Shown here: piece by piece, positions 1 to 7,554 of the stretch
Position numbering within the stretch: the stretch's first letter is position 1
Layout: each line of letters starts with the position of its first letter
DNA from: Tenderia sp965602225
Lineage (GTDB): Bacteria; Pseudomonadota; Gammaproteobacteria; Tenderiales; Tenderiaceae
DNA length: 36,432 nucleotides
NCBI GenBank assembly: GCA_965602225.1
Contig: CBFCYE010000025.1
Coordinates: 1-36,432, forward strand
Direction: 5' to 3'
Program-made: the position numbers and the translations under genes
The notes under the pieces: generated by a model
Database searches by the model: none
What the model saw: the letters and a program-made list of their open reading frames with translations, nothing else
Told to the model about the DNA's origin: nothing

Positions 1-96
1 TAGCGGCGCACACTACAACTCGCACGACCGCTGCGCGCCACGTGCTCAAACAGTAATGCGCTTGATCCGCTATGGCCTGCGGTGCTCGGCTGCGTC
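1..96 (-). repeat. Dispersed repeat copy A (partial, cut by window edge)
   Basis: The reverse complement of this stretch aligns with positions 1293-1380. Shared blocks are the 14-mer GACGCAGCCGAGCA (83-96 here, 1293-1306 there) and TGTTTGAGCACG (41-52 here, 1338-1349 there), followed by GTGCGAGTT and GTGCGCC. It is therefore one member of a dispersed intergenic repeat family, lying opposite in orientation to copy B and running off the left edge. The short open frame that crosses it looks fortuitous. Confidence 0.6.
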
Positions 97-157
97 ATAC
101 GGGGGTAAAGTCAAAATCGTTGGTTTCGTTCTGCATGGGATGGGGGTTGTAGGTTTT

Positions 158-228
158 GTAGCCTGGATGAAACGTAGTGGAATCCGGGAGATAGAAACCC
201 GGATTTCGTTTTACTCCATCCGGGCTAC
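158..228. repeat. REP-like palindromic repeat (GTAGCCNGGAT type)
   Basis: An imperfect inverted repeat starts with GTAGCCTGGATG and ends with CATCCGGGCTAC, with an inner stem of ATCCGGG and CCCGGAT around a short loop. The ends are complementary over most of their length, so it would fold into one long hairpin. Elements of this look are scattered between genes in many proteobacteria. It is non-coding. I see no gene in 97-157 to its left. Confidence 0.65.
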
Positions 229-243
229 TTTCTGGTGGTTCAT

Positions 244-323
244 GTAGGTTGGGGTGAATGAAATGCACCCCAACGGGATTGGCTATGTAATGTTGGGGTG
301 CGCATTCGCTTACCCCAACCTAC
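244..323. repeat. REP-like palindromic repeat (GTAGGTTGGGGT type)
   Basis: This inverted repeat opens with GTAGGTTGGGGTGA and closes with TACCCCAACCTAC. Two inner blocks, TTGGGGTG and CACCCCAA, give it a double-hairpin layout. It lies 15 bases from the preceding palindrome and 22 bases from the 3' end of the caspase-like gene, so it may also serve as a transcript end for that minus-strand gene. Open frames that cross it are artefacts. Confidence 0.65.
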
Positions 324-345
324 GAGCTATTGTTAGAGCGGTTTT

Positions 346-1200
346 TCATTGCATCATCTCTTTGTATGGAATAGAAAAACGATTTTTATTTTCTTCGTAT
401 AGTTCATGCATAAAGAATGTGCTCAGATACTTGTAGTAATAATTTTCTTGTGTTTTCACCAAATCCCTTTTTATTTGGCCGACACTTGCGCGTCTTCCAC
501 CAATTCCACTTTTTTGTTCTCTATAAATCTTTTTGGCTCTATGTTGGATTCTCTTAGATGTGCATTCAGTTTTTATATATCGTTGATATACTTTTTTGAA
601 TAATGCCTCAGCATTCATAAACTGGTATTTTCCATCACAATTCTGTTTCTTGAATTCTTTTTCTAAAGACCTAAACGCATCAATACCACGACCTGTACTA
701 ATTAACGTATGATAAAACTCTTTGAATGACTTAAATATTAGCTCTGACCCAACCGTTTCAATTGGCCCTATTAAACACCAGAATGGTGCTTGGTCAGTTG
801 GTTGCAATATATTTAATAGGTGCGCACCATAACAAACAGAAAGGACAATAATTAGATTAAGTTTACATGCAACATTAATATTAGTTAATGGCTTCTTTAG
901 TTCAGACCACCCAACGTAGGCATTTGATGAAAGGATAAGCCCCGTTGCATCATCACTACCATGTATTTCGAAATGAATAAGAGGGTATGATGCATCATTT
1001 TTAGCCTGCTGCTCTAGCTTATTTAATGCCTCGAGCAAATCTTGTTTATGGTGAACATTAACCAGCTCCACATCCAAACTTATATCACGACATACAGTCA
1101 AAGTTTCTAGCTCATCATGCAGTTTTGTACCAGTCAACTCATCATCAACCGGTACTAATGACTGGATTATTACTATTTTTGAGAAATGTGCTGATGGCAT
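346..1200 (-). CDS. Caspase/CHAT-like putative cysteine protease
   Basis: This 284-residue protein has no signal peptide or membrane segment and is probably cytosolic. Residues about 72-135 show the core of a caspase-like fold: a hydrophobic strand ending in HFEIHG (His80), then GL and W-x-EL, then the strand LIIVLSVCYG (Cys123). His80 and Cys123 are spaced as the catalytic dyad of C14/CHAT peptidases. Residues about 195-284 are rich in Lys, Arg and Tyr and match no domain I know. The gene starts with ATG after AGAGAAA. It is much richer in A+T than its neighbours and is bounded by repeats, which suggests horizontal acquisition. In other bacteria CHAT proteases act as executioners in defence or toxin modules, but no partner gene is visible here and one could lie left of the window. 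The family call rests on motif pattern only. Confidence 0.55.
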   Translation of the reverse strand: MPSAHFSKIVIIQSLVPVDDELTGTKLHDELETLTVCRDISLDVELVNVHHKQDLLEALNKLEQQAKNDASYPLIHFEIHGSDDATGLILSSNAYVGWSELKKPLTNINVACKLNLIIVLSVCYGAHLLNILQPTDQAPFWCLIGPIETVGSELIFKSFKEFYHTLISTGRGIDAFRSLEKEFKKQNCDGKYQFMNAEALFKKVYQRYIKTECTSKRIQHRAKKIYREQKSGIGGRRASVGQIKRDLVKTQENYYYKYLSTFFMHELYEENKNRFSIPYKEMMQ

Positions 1201-1230
1201 GATTTTTCTCTAACATTGTAGTTGGGTGGC

Positions 1231-1249
1231 AGTTCTAGATATAGAAACT
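1231..1249. promoter_or_regulatory. Imperfect palindrome upstream of the caspase-like gene
   Basis: AGTTCTAGATATAGAAACT is close to self-complementary (arms AGTTCTA and TAGAAACT, one base offset). It lies 31-49 bases upstream of the ATG of the minus-strand caspase-like gene and is A+T-rich enough to overlap a promoter. It could be an operator, but the symmetry is imperfect and I cannot assign a regulator. Confidence 0.25.
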
Positions 1250-1292
1250 ATAAATCATCTTCCGCTTTCGAATCTTGCCGCCAATCCCGTCC

Positions 1293-1508
1293 GACGCAGC
1301 CGAGCATCTCAGACCACTTTGGAGTTAAGCGCAACCATGTTTGAGCACGCCTTTTGTGCGAGTTTGGTTGTGCGCCAAAGTGGGTGAGAAGCGCAGGGGA
1401 ATCAGCGCGCAGTTTGCGCTGATCAAGTCGCCGGGCGGCTTTTTCTTTGGTTCGTTTCTTTTGGCCGCACAAAAGAAATGATCCCGCAGTGTGGGCGCGG
1501 AAGCCCAC
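1293..1508 (+). repeat. Dispersed repeat copy B
   Basis: This non-coding stretch lies between the caspase-like gene and the DUF2914 gene. Its left half matches copy A (1-96) in inverse orientation. Its right half contains two perfect hairpins: TTTCTTTTG (1455-1463) with CAAAAGAAA (1470-1478), and GTGGGC (1491-1496) with GCCCAC (1503-1508). The TTTCTTTTG...CAAAAGAAA signature is characteristic of a widespread intergenic element in proteobacteria that often produces false short open frames, and the two overlapping minus-strand frames here look like that. I regard 1201-1604 as gene-free. Confidence 0.6.
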
Positions 1509-1540
1509 ATAAAAATAAAAGCAGCCGCAGGCAAACAAAA

Positions 1541-1582
1541 CCTTACCCCCACCCTAACCCTCCCCCGTGAAGGGGGAGGGGA
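1541..1582. repeat. C-rich palindromic repeat / possible terminator
   Basis: The arms CCCTCCCCC (1558-1566) and GGGGGAGGG (1572-1580) form a perfect 9-base stem with a 5-base loop, preceded by a CCCCCACCCTAACCC block. This is another common intergenic palindrome. It lies about 25 bases past the stop codon of the minus-strand DUF2914 gene and could end its transcript, though the T-run on that strand is poor. Confidence 0.5.
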
Positions 1583-1604
1583 CAAGAATGTTTGAGTTAA
1601 AAGT

Positions 1605-2075
1605 TTATGGATTAACAGCAGGCTCCGCCGCCACATACTCAAAGCTATCCCGAAACACCTCCTGCCCCAACTCATCAATCACCACCACCGTCCACTCCCC
1701 AATCCAGTCCGGCAACAAAGTCTTGTTCGACCACACTCGCCACCGCGGCGCACCGACATCGAACTTCAACTCAGCCATGGTCTGACCATTGTAGAGCCAG
1801 CGATGGGTCACGGTCTGGCCAGTCAAACCTTTTAGATCGCTGAAGTAGTAGACGTGCTGCTTGTCGTTACTCAGCTTGGTTATCTTGTCTATTGGTTCAC
1901 GGTTGACCACGGCCATGGTGAAGGCTGAGCGTGAGACTGAGCCGCCGATGATGCCGGTTTCGATTGGGGATGAACTTGGTTCGTGGGTGACTTCAGCGTT
2001 GGCTATGTTGTTGCCGCTGATTAGTGCGACGAGCAGGCTGATGGCCATGCCTAGCTTGAATGTGTCTTGATCCAT
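1605..2075 (-). CDS. DUF2914 domain protein, exported or membrane-anchored
   Basis: This 156-residue protein starts with a hydrophobic N-terminal segment (residues about 8-28) ending in an Ala-rich stretch, so it is probably exported or anchored in the inner membrane. Residues about 45-150 carry the DUF2914 pattern: SAFTMAVVNREPIDKI, a YYFSDLKGLTGQTVTHRW block, then FDVGAPRWRVWSNKTL and a final GEWTVVV strand. DUF2914 proteins have an all-beta look and no established function. The ATG start follows a GGGGGAA ribosome-binding site. The gene lies downstream of valS on the same strand, but a strong hairpin separates them, so it is probably transcribed on its own. Confidence 0.85.
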   Translation of the reverse strand: MDQDTFKLGMAISLLVALISGNNIANAEVTHEPSSSPIETGIIGGSVSRSAFTMAVVNREPIDKITKLSNDKQHVYYFSDLKGLTGQTVTHRWLYNGQTMAELKFDVGAPRWRVWSNKTLLPDWIGEWTVVVIDELGQEVFRDSFEYVAAEPAVNP

Positions 2076-2181
2076 GTCTGATTCCCCCGCGCCTGTTGTG
2101 GCATCAGTTTAGTGCAAGGGTGGGGATAAAAACAGTTGGCGAACAGGCAGCGCTGGGTCTTAATGTTTGCGCTGGGGATTA

Positions 2182-2208
2182 CAAAGGGGAGAGGTCTTCT
2201 CCCCTTTG
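2182..2208 (-). terminator. Hairpin terminator downstream of valS
   Basis: Perfect 11-base arms, CAAAGGGGAGA (2182-2192) and TCTCCCCTTTG (2198-2208), surround a 5-base loop 6 bases beyond the valS stop codon. On the minus strand the stem is followed by TTTG and a short T-poor tail, so it is a strong stem with a weak U-tract. Confidence 0.65.
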
Positions 2209-2213
2209 CTAAA

Positions 2214-5200
2214 TTACAGCGCTTCGATCTTGGCGATCTGCTGGATCAGGTTGCCCAGCGATGATTGCATCTCGGCGATTTTCTGGCGTTCTTTTTCGAC
2301 TACGGCTTCAGGCGCTTTGCTGATGAAGCTTTCGTTGCTGAGTTTGCCTTCGGTGCGTTGCAGATCCTTTTGCAGTTTTTCCACCTGCTTGTTGAGACGG
2401 GCCAGTTCGTCTTCTTTGTCGATCAGGCCGGCCATGGGGATGAGTACCTGCATTTTGCCTACCAGGGCAGTGGCACTTTCCGGTGCGTCGTCGGCGTTAT
2501 CGAGCCAGGTGACGGATTCCAGTCGGGCAATGCTGTTGAGGTAGGCCTTGTTGCTGTCGAGCAGGGCGGCGTCTTCGTCGCTACCGTTGGCTAGCAGTAC
2601 GGGCAGTGGTTTGCCCGGTGGGATGTTCATCTCGCCGCGAATGGTACGTACGCCGAGGATGAAACTCATCAGCCATTCCATTTCGGTTTCGGCATTGCTG
2701 TTGATCAGGCTATCGTTGCTGATGGGGTAGCGCTGCAGCATGATGGTGTCGCCCTCGGCGCCGGCCAGCGGTGCCACCCGTTGCCAGATCTCTTCGGTGA
2801 TGTAAGGCATGATCGGGTGCATCAGACGCAACAGGGTTTCCAGTACGTTGACCAGGGTATGACGGGTGCCGCGTTGCTGGGCCTCTGAGCTGTCGTCGTT
2901 GTTGAGTACGACTTTGGACAGTTCCAGATACCAGTCACAGTATTCGTTCCAGGTGAATTCGTAGATGGCCTGGGCGGCGTGGTCGAAGCGATATTGTTCG
3001 ATTGCCTCGCTAACCTCGCTGATGGTGTGTTGCAGGCGACTCGATATCCACAGGTCGGCCATGCTTAGTTCCAGCTCACCGCCTGTCTGTCCGCAGTCTT
3101 TGTCTTCGGTGTTCATTAGCACGTAGCGGGCGGCATTCCAGATCTTGTTACAGAAGTTGCGATAGCCTTCTGAGCGTTGCAGGTCGAACTTGATGTCGCG
3201 GCCGGTGGAGGCCAGTGCGGCAAAGGTGAAACGCAGCGCATCGGTGCCGAAGGCCTGGATGCCGTCCGGAAATTCTGAACGGGTGGCCTTTTCGACCTTG
3301 GCGGCCATCTTCGGCTGCATCAGCCCGGAGGTACGTTTGCTGACCAGGGTTTCCAAATCAATACCGTCGATCAGGTCGATTGGGTCGAGTACGTTGCCTT
3401 TGGATTTGGACATCTTCTGGCCGTGGCCGTCACGCACCAGTCCGTGGATGTAGACCTCTTTAAAGGGCACCTGACCTGTGAACTTGAGGCCCATCATGAT
3501 CATGCGGGCGACCCAGAAGAAGATGATGTCGAAACCGGTGACCAGCACGTTAGTGGGGTAGAAGGTCTCCAGTTCGGGTGTCTTTTCAGGCCAGCCCAGG
3601 GTTGAGAAAGGCCACAGCGCCGAGGAGAACCAGGTGTCGAGCACGTCGTTGTCTTGAGTCAGGGCAACGTCTTTGCCGTGTTTTGCTTTTGCTTTGGCGC
3701 GGGCGTCTTCTTCAGTACGGGCGACGAAGATGTTGCCTTCTTCGTCATACCAGGCCGGGATGCGATGGCCCCACCAGATCTGACGTGAGATACACCAGTC
3801 TTCGATGTTGCGCATCCATTCAAAATAGGTGTTCTTCCAGTTGTCGGGCACGAACTTGATATCACCGTCTTCCACCGCCTTGATGGCCGGCTCGGCCAGC
3901 GGGCCGGCTTTAACAAACCACTGGTCGGTGAGCAGCGGCTCGATGACGCTGTGGCTGCGATCACCCCTGGGTACCATCAGTTTGTGTGGGGCAACCTTTT
4001 CCAACAGGCCGAGGGCATCGAGGTCTTCGACAATCTGTTTACGTGCATCGAAGCGATCCATGTCGCGATACTGCACTGGCACGGCGTTGTTGAGTTTGGC
4101 GTCTTCGGTGAGGATGTTCATCATCGGCAGATCATGGCGTTTGCCGATGGCGTAGTCATTGAAGTCATGGGCCGGGGTGATCTTGACGCAACCGCTGCCG
4201 AACTCGGGGTCGACATAGTCGTCGGCAATAACCGGGATCATGCGTCCGGTCAGCGGCAGGGCGATCTCTTTGCCGATCAGGTGCTGGTAACGTTCATCTT
4301 CCGGGTGCACGGCAACAGCGCTGTCACCCAGCATGGTTTCAGGACGGGTGGTGGCGACAATCACATGGCCGCTGCCATCGGCGAGCGGATACTTGAAGTG
4401 CCACATGTGGCCATCTTCTTCTTGTGACACGACTTCGAGGTCAGAGACGGCGGTGTGCAGCACGGGGTCCCAGTTGACCAGGCGTTTGCCACGATAGATC
4501 AGGTCTTCTTCAAACAGGCGGACAAACACTTCATGCACGGCATCGGTCATGCCATCGTCCATGGTGAAGCGTTCGCGCGACCAGTCCAGTGATGCACCCA
4601 TGCGGCGCAGCTGTTTGGTGATGGTGCCGCCGGATTCTTCTTTCCATTTCCAGATCTGATCAATGAAGGCGTCACGGCCAAGGTCGTGACGGGTTTTGCC
4701 CTGGGCGTTGAGCTGACGCTCGACCACCATCTGGGTGGCGATGCCGGCGTGATCTGAACCTGGCTGCCACAGGGTGTTGTGGCCCTTCATGCGGTTAAAA
4801 CGGGTCAGGGCATCCATGATGGTGTCCTGAAAGGCGTGGCCCATGTGCAGGCTGCCGGTGACGTTCGGCGGCGGGATCATGATGCAGTAGGGGTTGCCTT
4901 CGGATGACGGGGCAAAATAGTTGCTCGCCTCCCAGGCCTGATACCAACGTTGTTCTATTGATTGCGGGCTGTAGGTCTTGTCCATCTCTGTTGTCACTTT
5001 CATTGCGTTTATATCGTGTGGCTGCGCTGGGGGCGCATATTGTAGCGTATTTGCCCGCTCTTTTTGGCGCTTATTCGGTGGCAAAGGCTGGCGTGATTTA
5101 CGCACTGCTTCGGCCAATTCGCGGCCGATTTCTTGTGGTGTCAGCAACGGATGATTAACTTTGCCAAAGTGGTCTTGAATGGTGTCGGCCAGCTTGTCGA

Positions 5201-5393
5201 AATGTTGTTTGATGGCCGAATCGATGACGCGGGTCAGGGCCGGGTTAGGGCGTTCCTGTTTGATCTGCACCTGCAGGTTGTCTAAATCATCCTGACTGGC
5301 GATGACGTCTTTCAGCACCGGCAGATCATCACTGCTTAAAACCGATGGCAGATCTTCATCGATGGTGATGGTGGTGGGTTCTTTTTTTGACAT
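2214..5393 (-). CDS. valS: Valyl-tRNA synthetase with N-terminal extension
   Basis: This enzyme charges tRNA-Val with valine in the cytosol. The class I signatures are present: HMGH at 183-186 in the PPPNVTGSLHMGH context and KMSKS at 660-664. An editing (CP1) insertion lies between them, the anticodon-binding domain follows, and the C-terminal arm from about residue 985 is a Lys/Glu-rich coiled coil, as usual in ValS. The frame is 1059 residues, about 100 more than the family norm. The normal start would be Met131 (position 5003) or Met137 (4985), where the sequence becomes MDKTYSPQSIEQRW. Residues 1-130 are an in-frame extension described separately. The stop is followed by a hairpin. The gene lies 6 bases downstream of holC, the usual gammaproteobacterial order pepA-holC-valS. 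Confidence 0.95.
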   Translation of the reverse strand: MSKKEPTTITIDEDLPSVLSSDDLPVLKDVIASQDDLDNLQVQIKQERPNPALTRVIDSAIKQHFDKLADTIQDHFGKVNHPLLTPQEIGRELAEAVRKSRQPLPPNKRQKERANTLQYAPPAQPHDINAMKVTTEMDKTYSPQSIEQRWYQAWEASNYFAPSSEGNPYCIMIPPPNVTGSLHMGHAFQDTIMDALTRFNRMKGHNTLWQPGSDHAGIATQMVVERQLNAQGKTRHDLGRDAFIDQIWKWKEESGGTITKQLRRMGASLDWSRERFTMDDGMTDAVHEVFVRLFEEDLIYRGKRLVNWDPVLHTAVSDLEVVSQEEDGHMWHFKYPLADGSGHVIVATTRPETMLGDSAVAVHPEDERYQHLIGKEIALPLTGRMIPVIADDYVDPEFGSGCVKITPAHDFNDYAIGKRHDLPMMNILTEDAKLNNAVPVQYRDMDRFDARKQIVEDLDALGLLEKVAPHKLMVPRGDRSHSVIEPLLTDQWFVKAGPLAEPAIKAVEDGDIKFVPDNWKNTYFEWMRNIEDWCISRQIWWGHRIPAWYDEEGNIFVARTEEDARAKAKAKHGKDVALTQDNDVLDTWFSSALWPFSTLGWPEKTPELETFYPTNVLVTGFDIIFFWVARMIMMGLKFTGQVPFKEVYIHGLVRDGHGQKMSKSKGNVLDPIDLIDGIDLETLVSKRTSGLMQPKMAAKVEKATRSEFPDGIQAFGTDALRFTFAALASTGRDIKFDLQRSEGYRNFCNKIWNAARYVLMNTEDKDCGQTGGELELSMADLWISSRLQHTISEVSEAIEQYRFDHAAQAIYEFTWNEYCDWYLELSKVVLNNDDSSEAQQRGTRHTLVNVLETLLRLMHPIMPYITEEIWQRVAPLAGAEGDTIMLQRYPISNDSLINSNAETEMEWLMSFILGVRTIRGEMNIPPGKPLPVLLANGSDEDAALLDSNKAYLNSIARLESVTWLDNADDAPESATALVGKMQVLIPMAGLIDKEDELARLNKQVEKLQKDLQRTEGKLSNESFISKAPEAVVEKERQKIAEMQSSLGNLIQQIAKIEAL
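5004..5393 (-). other. Extra N-terminal region fused in frame to ValS
   Basis: These 130 codons precede the conventional ValS start without a stop codon. Residues about 1-100 are acidic then helical (LTRVIDSAIKQHFDKLADTI and a LAEAVRKSR segment). They resemble the small uncharacterised protein that some gammaproteobacteria, such as pseudomonads, encode between holC and valS. Residues about 105-130 read like translated intergenic DNA: low complexity, with a TACAAT hexamer on the coding strand (5044-5039). A lost stop codon, a genuine fusion or a sequencing error could each explain this. Confidence 0.5.
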
Positions 5394-5399
5394 GATTAT

Positions 5400-5840
5400 T
5401 TACGCCAGTGTGTGAGTGTCGAGGCTGTAGCCGCGGTCACGATAAAATTTATAGCGTTGTCGGCCGCTGGCCTTGTTGTCGCTGTCTTGACCAATGACCT
5501 CGGCTACTCGTTCGAAGGAGCTGAAGAACAGTGGGATATCCTGGGCCAGATTGACGAGCACCTGACGCTTGTGGGGTTGCGTCGAGTCTGCCAGTTCAGT
5601 GTTGTGGCTGATTAACACTGCGGCATCTGGGTCGGGGGATTCACCTTCTATGCCGTGAGGCACGAAGCTGTTTTGCTTGAAGGTCCATAAAAGTTCGTCG
5701 AGCCGCTTGGTCTGGCCCGGGTCAGCGGTGTGGATGTAGACACCGTGACCAAGGCGATAGGCTTTTTCGGCAATGCGGCAGGCGGTTTGTTCGCGGTTGC
5801 CGCTGTCGCCTTCGAGGATATAGAAATCTACTTTTGTCAT
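5400..5840 (-). CDS. holC: DNA polymerase III subunit chi
   Basis: This 146-residue protein is of typical HolC length. Chi pairs with psi (HolD) in the clamp-loader assembly and contacts single-stranded DNA-binding protein at the replication fork. The diagnostic start MTKVDFYILEG is present, followed by the ACRIAEKAYRLGHGVYIHT helix-strand pair, the LDELLWTFKQNSFVPH motif and the late FERVAEVI segment. It lies 20 bases after pepA and 6 bases before the valS frame on the same strand, so the three genes are probably co-transcribed. Nothing unusual is seen in the protein itself. Confidence 0.95.
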   Translation of the reverse strand: MTKVDFYILEGDSGNREQTACRIAEKAYRLGHGVYIHTADPGQTKRLDELLWTFKQNSFVPHGIEGESPDPDAAVLISHNTELADSTQPHKRQVLVNLAQDIPLFFSSFERVAEVIGQDSDNKASGRQRYKFYRDRGYSLDTHTLA

Positions 5841-5860
5841 GCCCGCAAGAATAGCGTGGT

Positions 5861-7354
5861 TTATTTTGGCTTACAACGATCCAGCAGATATTGGGTTAAC
5901 AAGGGCACAGGTCGGCCAGTGGAACCTTTTTTGTCGCCGCTAAGCCAGGCACTGCCAGCGATGTCGAGATGGGCCCAGTGAAACTTTTTGGTGAAGTTGG
6001 ATAGAAAGCAGGCGGCGGTGATGGTGCCTGCCTCTTTGCCACCGATGTTGGCCAGGTCAGCAAACGGGCTCTTGAGTTGTTCGTTGTATTCTTCCCACAG
6101 CGGCAGTTCCCAGGCACGGTCGCCGCTGCTTTTGCCGGCATTGAGCAGGTCGTGGGCCAGCGGGCTGTGATTGCTGAGCAGGCCGGAGGCATGTTGTCCC
6201 AGGGCAACAACGCAGGCACCGGTGAGGGTGGCGATGTCGATGACCACCTCTGGATCAAATTTTTCAGAATAGGTTAGGGCGTCACACAGGATCAGGCGAC
6301 CTTCGGCATCGGTGTTGAGGATTTCAATGGTCTGGCCTGACATGCTGGTGACGACATCGCCGGGTTTGTTGGCAGCACCGTCGGGCATATTTTCCGAGGC
6401 GGGTACCACGCCGATGACGTTGAGTGGCAGCTTGAGTTCGGCCACGGCACGCATTACGCCGAAGACGCTGGCGCCACCGCACATGTCGTATTTCATTTCA
6501 TCCATGCCCGCTGAGGGTTTGAGTGAAATGCCGCCGGCGTCGAAGGTCAGGCCTTTGCCGACCAGGACGATGGGTTTGTCGTTGCCTGCGCCTTTGTGGC
6601 TCATGCAGATCAACTTGGCTGGTTGACGGCTGCCTTTGGCGACAGAAAGGAATGAGCCCATGCCGAGTTGTTCCATTTCCGCCTGTTCGATGACTTCAGT
6701 GCTGACGCTGTCAAACTCTTCGGCCATTTCCAGCGCTTGTTCGGCCAGATAGCTGGGGGTGCAGATGTTGCCGGGCAGGTTGCCCAGGTCTTTGGCCTGT
6801 TTGACGCCGTGGGCGATGGCGTAACCTTCGTTGACGGCGTCATCACTGTCGTTAAGTTCACGGCGACTGGAGATGCTGAGCACGATCTTGCGCAGTGGTC
6901 GGCGGGTGGAGTCCTTTTTCGATTTCAGTTGGTCAAAGGTGTAGAGCGAGTTTTCTACTGTTTCAACCGCCTGGCGGATATTCCAGTGATTGTCGCGGCC
7001 TTTGACATGTAGCTCGGTGAGGTAACAGACTGCTTCCATGGCGCCGATGTCGTTGAGGGTGGTGGCTGTGGTGGCGATGATCTTGCGATATTGAGAATCG
7101 TGCAGTTCACGTTCACGGCCACAACCGATTAGCAATATACGGTCGCAGAGGGTGTTGGGGACGTTATGGAGTAGCAGCGTCTGGCCGATCTTGCCTTCCA
7201 GATCGCCGCGGCGAATCAGGGTGGAGATAAAGCCGTTACTGATTTGATCGAGTCGCTCAGCGGCAGGTGAAAGGCGTCTTGGTTCATAAACCCCAACAAC
7301 GATACAGGCGGTACGTTGTTTTTCAGGATTGCCGCTTTTTGCAGTAAACTCCAT
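5861..7354 (-). CDS. pepA: Leucyl aminopeptidase (M17)
   Basis: This 497-residue cytosolic aminopeptidase of family M17 uses two metal ions. The expected ligands are visible: Lys267, Asp272, Asp290, Asp349 and Glu351, with catalytic Lys279 and Arg353 in the NTDAEGRL signature. The N-terminal about 170 residues form the variable domain. I chose the ATG at 7354 (MEFTAKSGN) because AGGGGAG lies 7 bases upstream and the family starts there. A longer frame to 7384 has no such support. In Escherichia coli PepA also binds DNA (carAB control, XerCD accessory); whether it does so here cannot be told. It leads the pepA-holC-valS unit and is divergent from lptF across about 200 A+T-rich bases. Confidence 0.96.
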   Translation of the reverse strand: MEFTAKSGNPEKQRTACIVVGVYEPRRLSPAAERLDQISNGFISTLIRRGDLEGKIGQTLLLHNVPNTLCDRILLIGCGRERELHDSQYRKIIATTATTLNDIGAMEAVCYLTELHVKGRDNHWNIRQAVETVENSLYTFDQLKSKKDSTRRPLRKIVLSISSRRELNDSDDAVNEGYAIAHGVKQAKDLGNLPGNICTPSYLAEQALEMAEEFDSVSTEVIEQAEMEQLGMGSFLSVAKGSRQPAKLICMSHKGAGNDKPIVLVGKGLTFDAGGISLKPSAGMDEMKYDMCGGASVFGVMRAVAELKLPLNVIGVVPASENMPDGAANKPGDVVTSMSGQTIEILNTDAEGRLILCDALTYSEKFDPEVVIDIATLTGACVVALGQHASGLLSNHSPLAHDLLNAGKSSGDRAWELPLWEEYNEQLKSPFADLANIGGKEAGTITAACFLSNFTKKFHWAHLDIAGSAWLSGDKKGSTGRPVPLLTQYLLDRCKPK

Positions 7355-7554
7355 GGTGTTGCTCCCCTGGCAAATCAGTCTCAAAGATGTAAAAACTTAG
7401 TTTTTATCAAATATATATTGTTATGGGTAATAATCGGCAGAAAACTGCTATTTATAAGGCGATTAAAATAATTTCTGACTATATTGAATGAGTTTACTTA
7501 GAATTCATTTTTTTTCCAGTAAACATCAAGTGTTAGCAATTTTGGAAATGCAAA

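Noticed and set aside
56..436. Short plus-strand frames near the left edge
   Set aside because: They cross palindromic repeats and the 3' end of the caspase-like gene; no coding signs.
1248..1678. Two overlapping minus-strand frames of 96 and 117 codons
   Set aside because: They run through the dispersed repeat and the C-rich palindrome; such false frames are typical of this repeat family, and one overlaps the DUF2914 gene.
7385..7554. Search for divergent promoters between pepA and lptF
   Set aside because: The region is A+T-rich with many weak TATAAT-like words, and no -35/-10 pair stood out enough to report.
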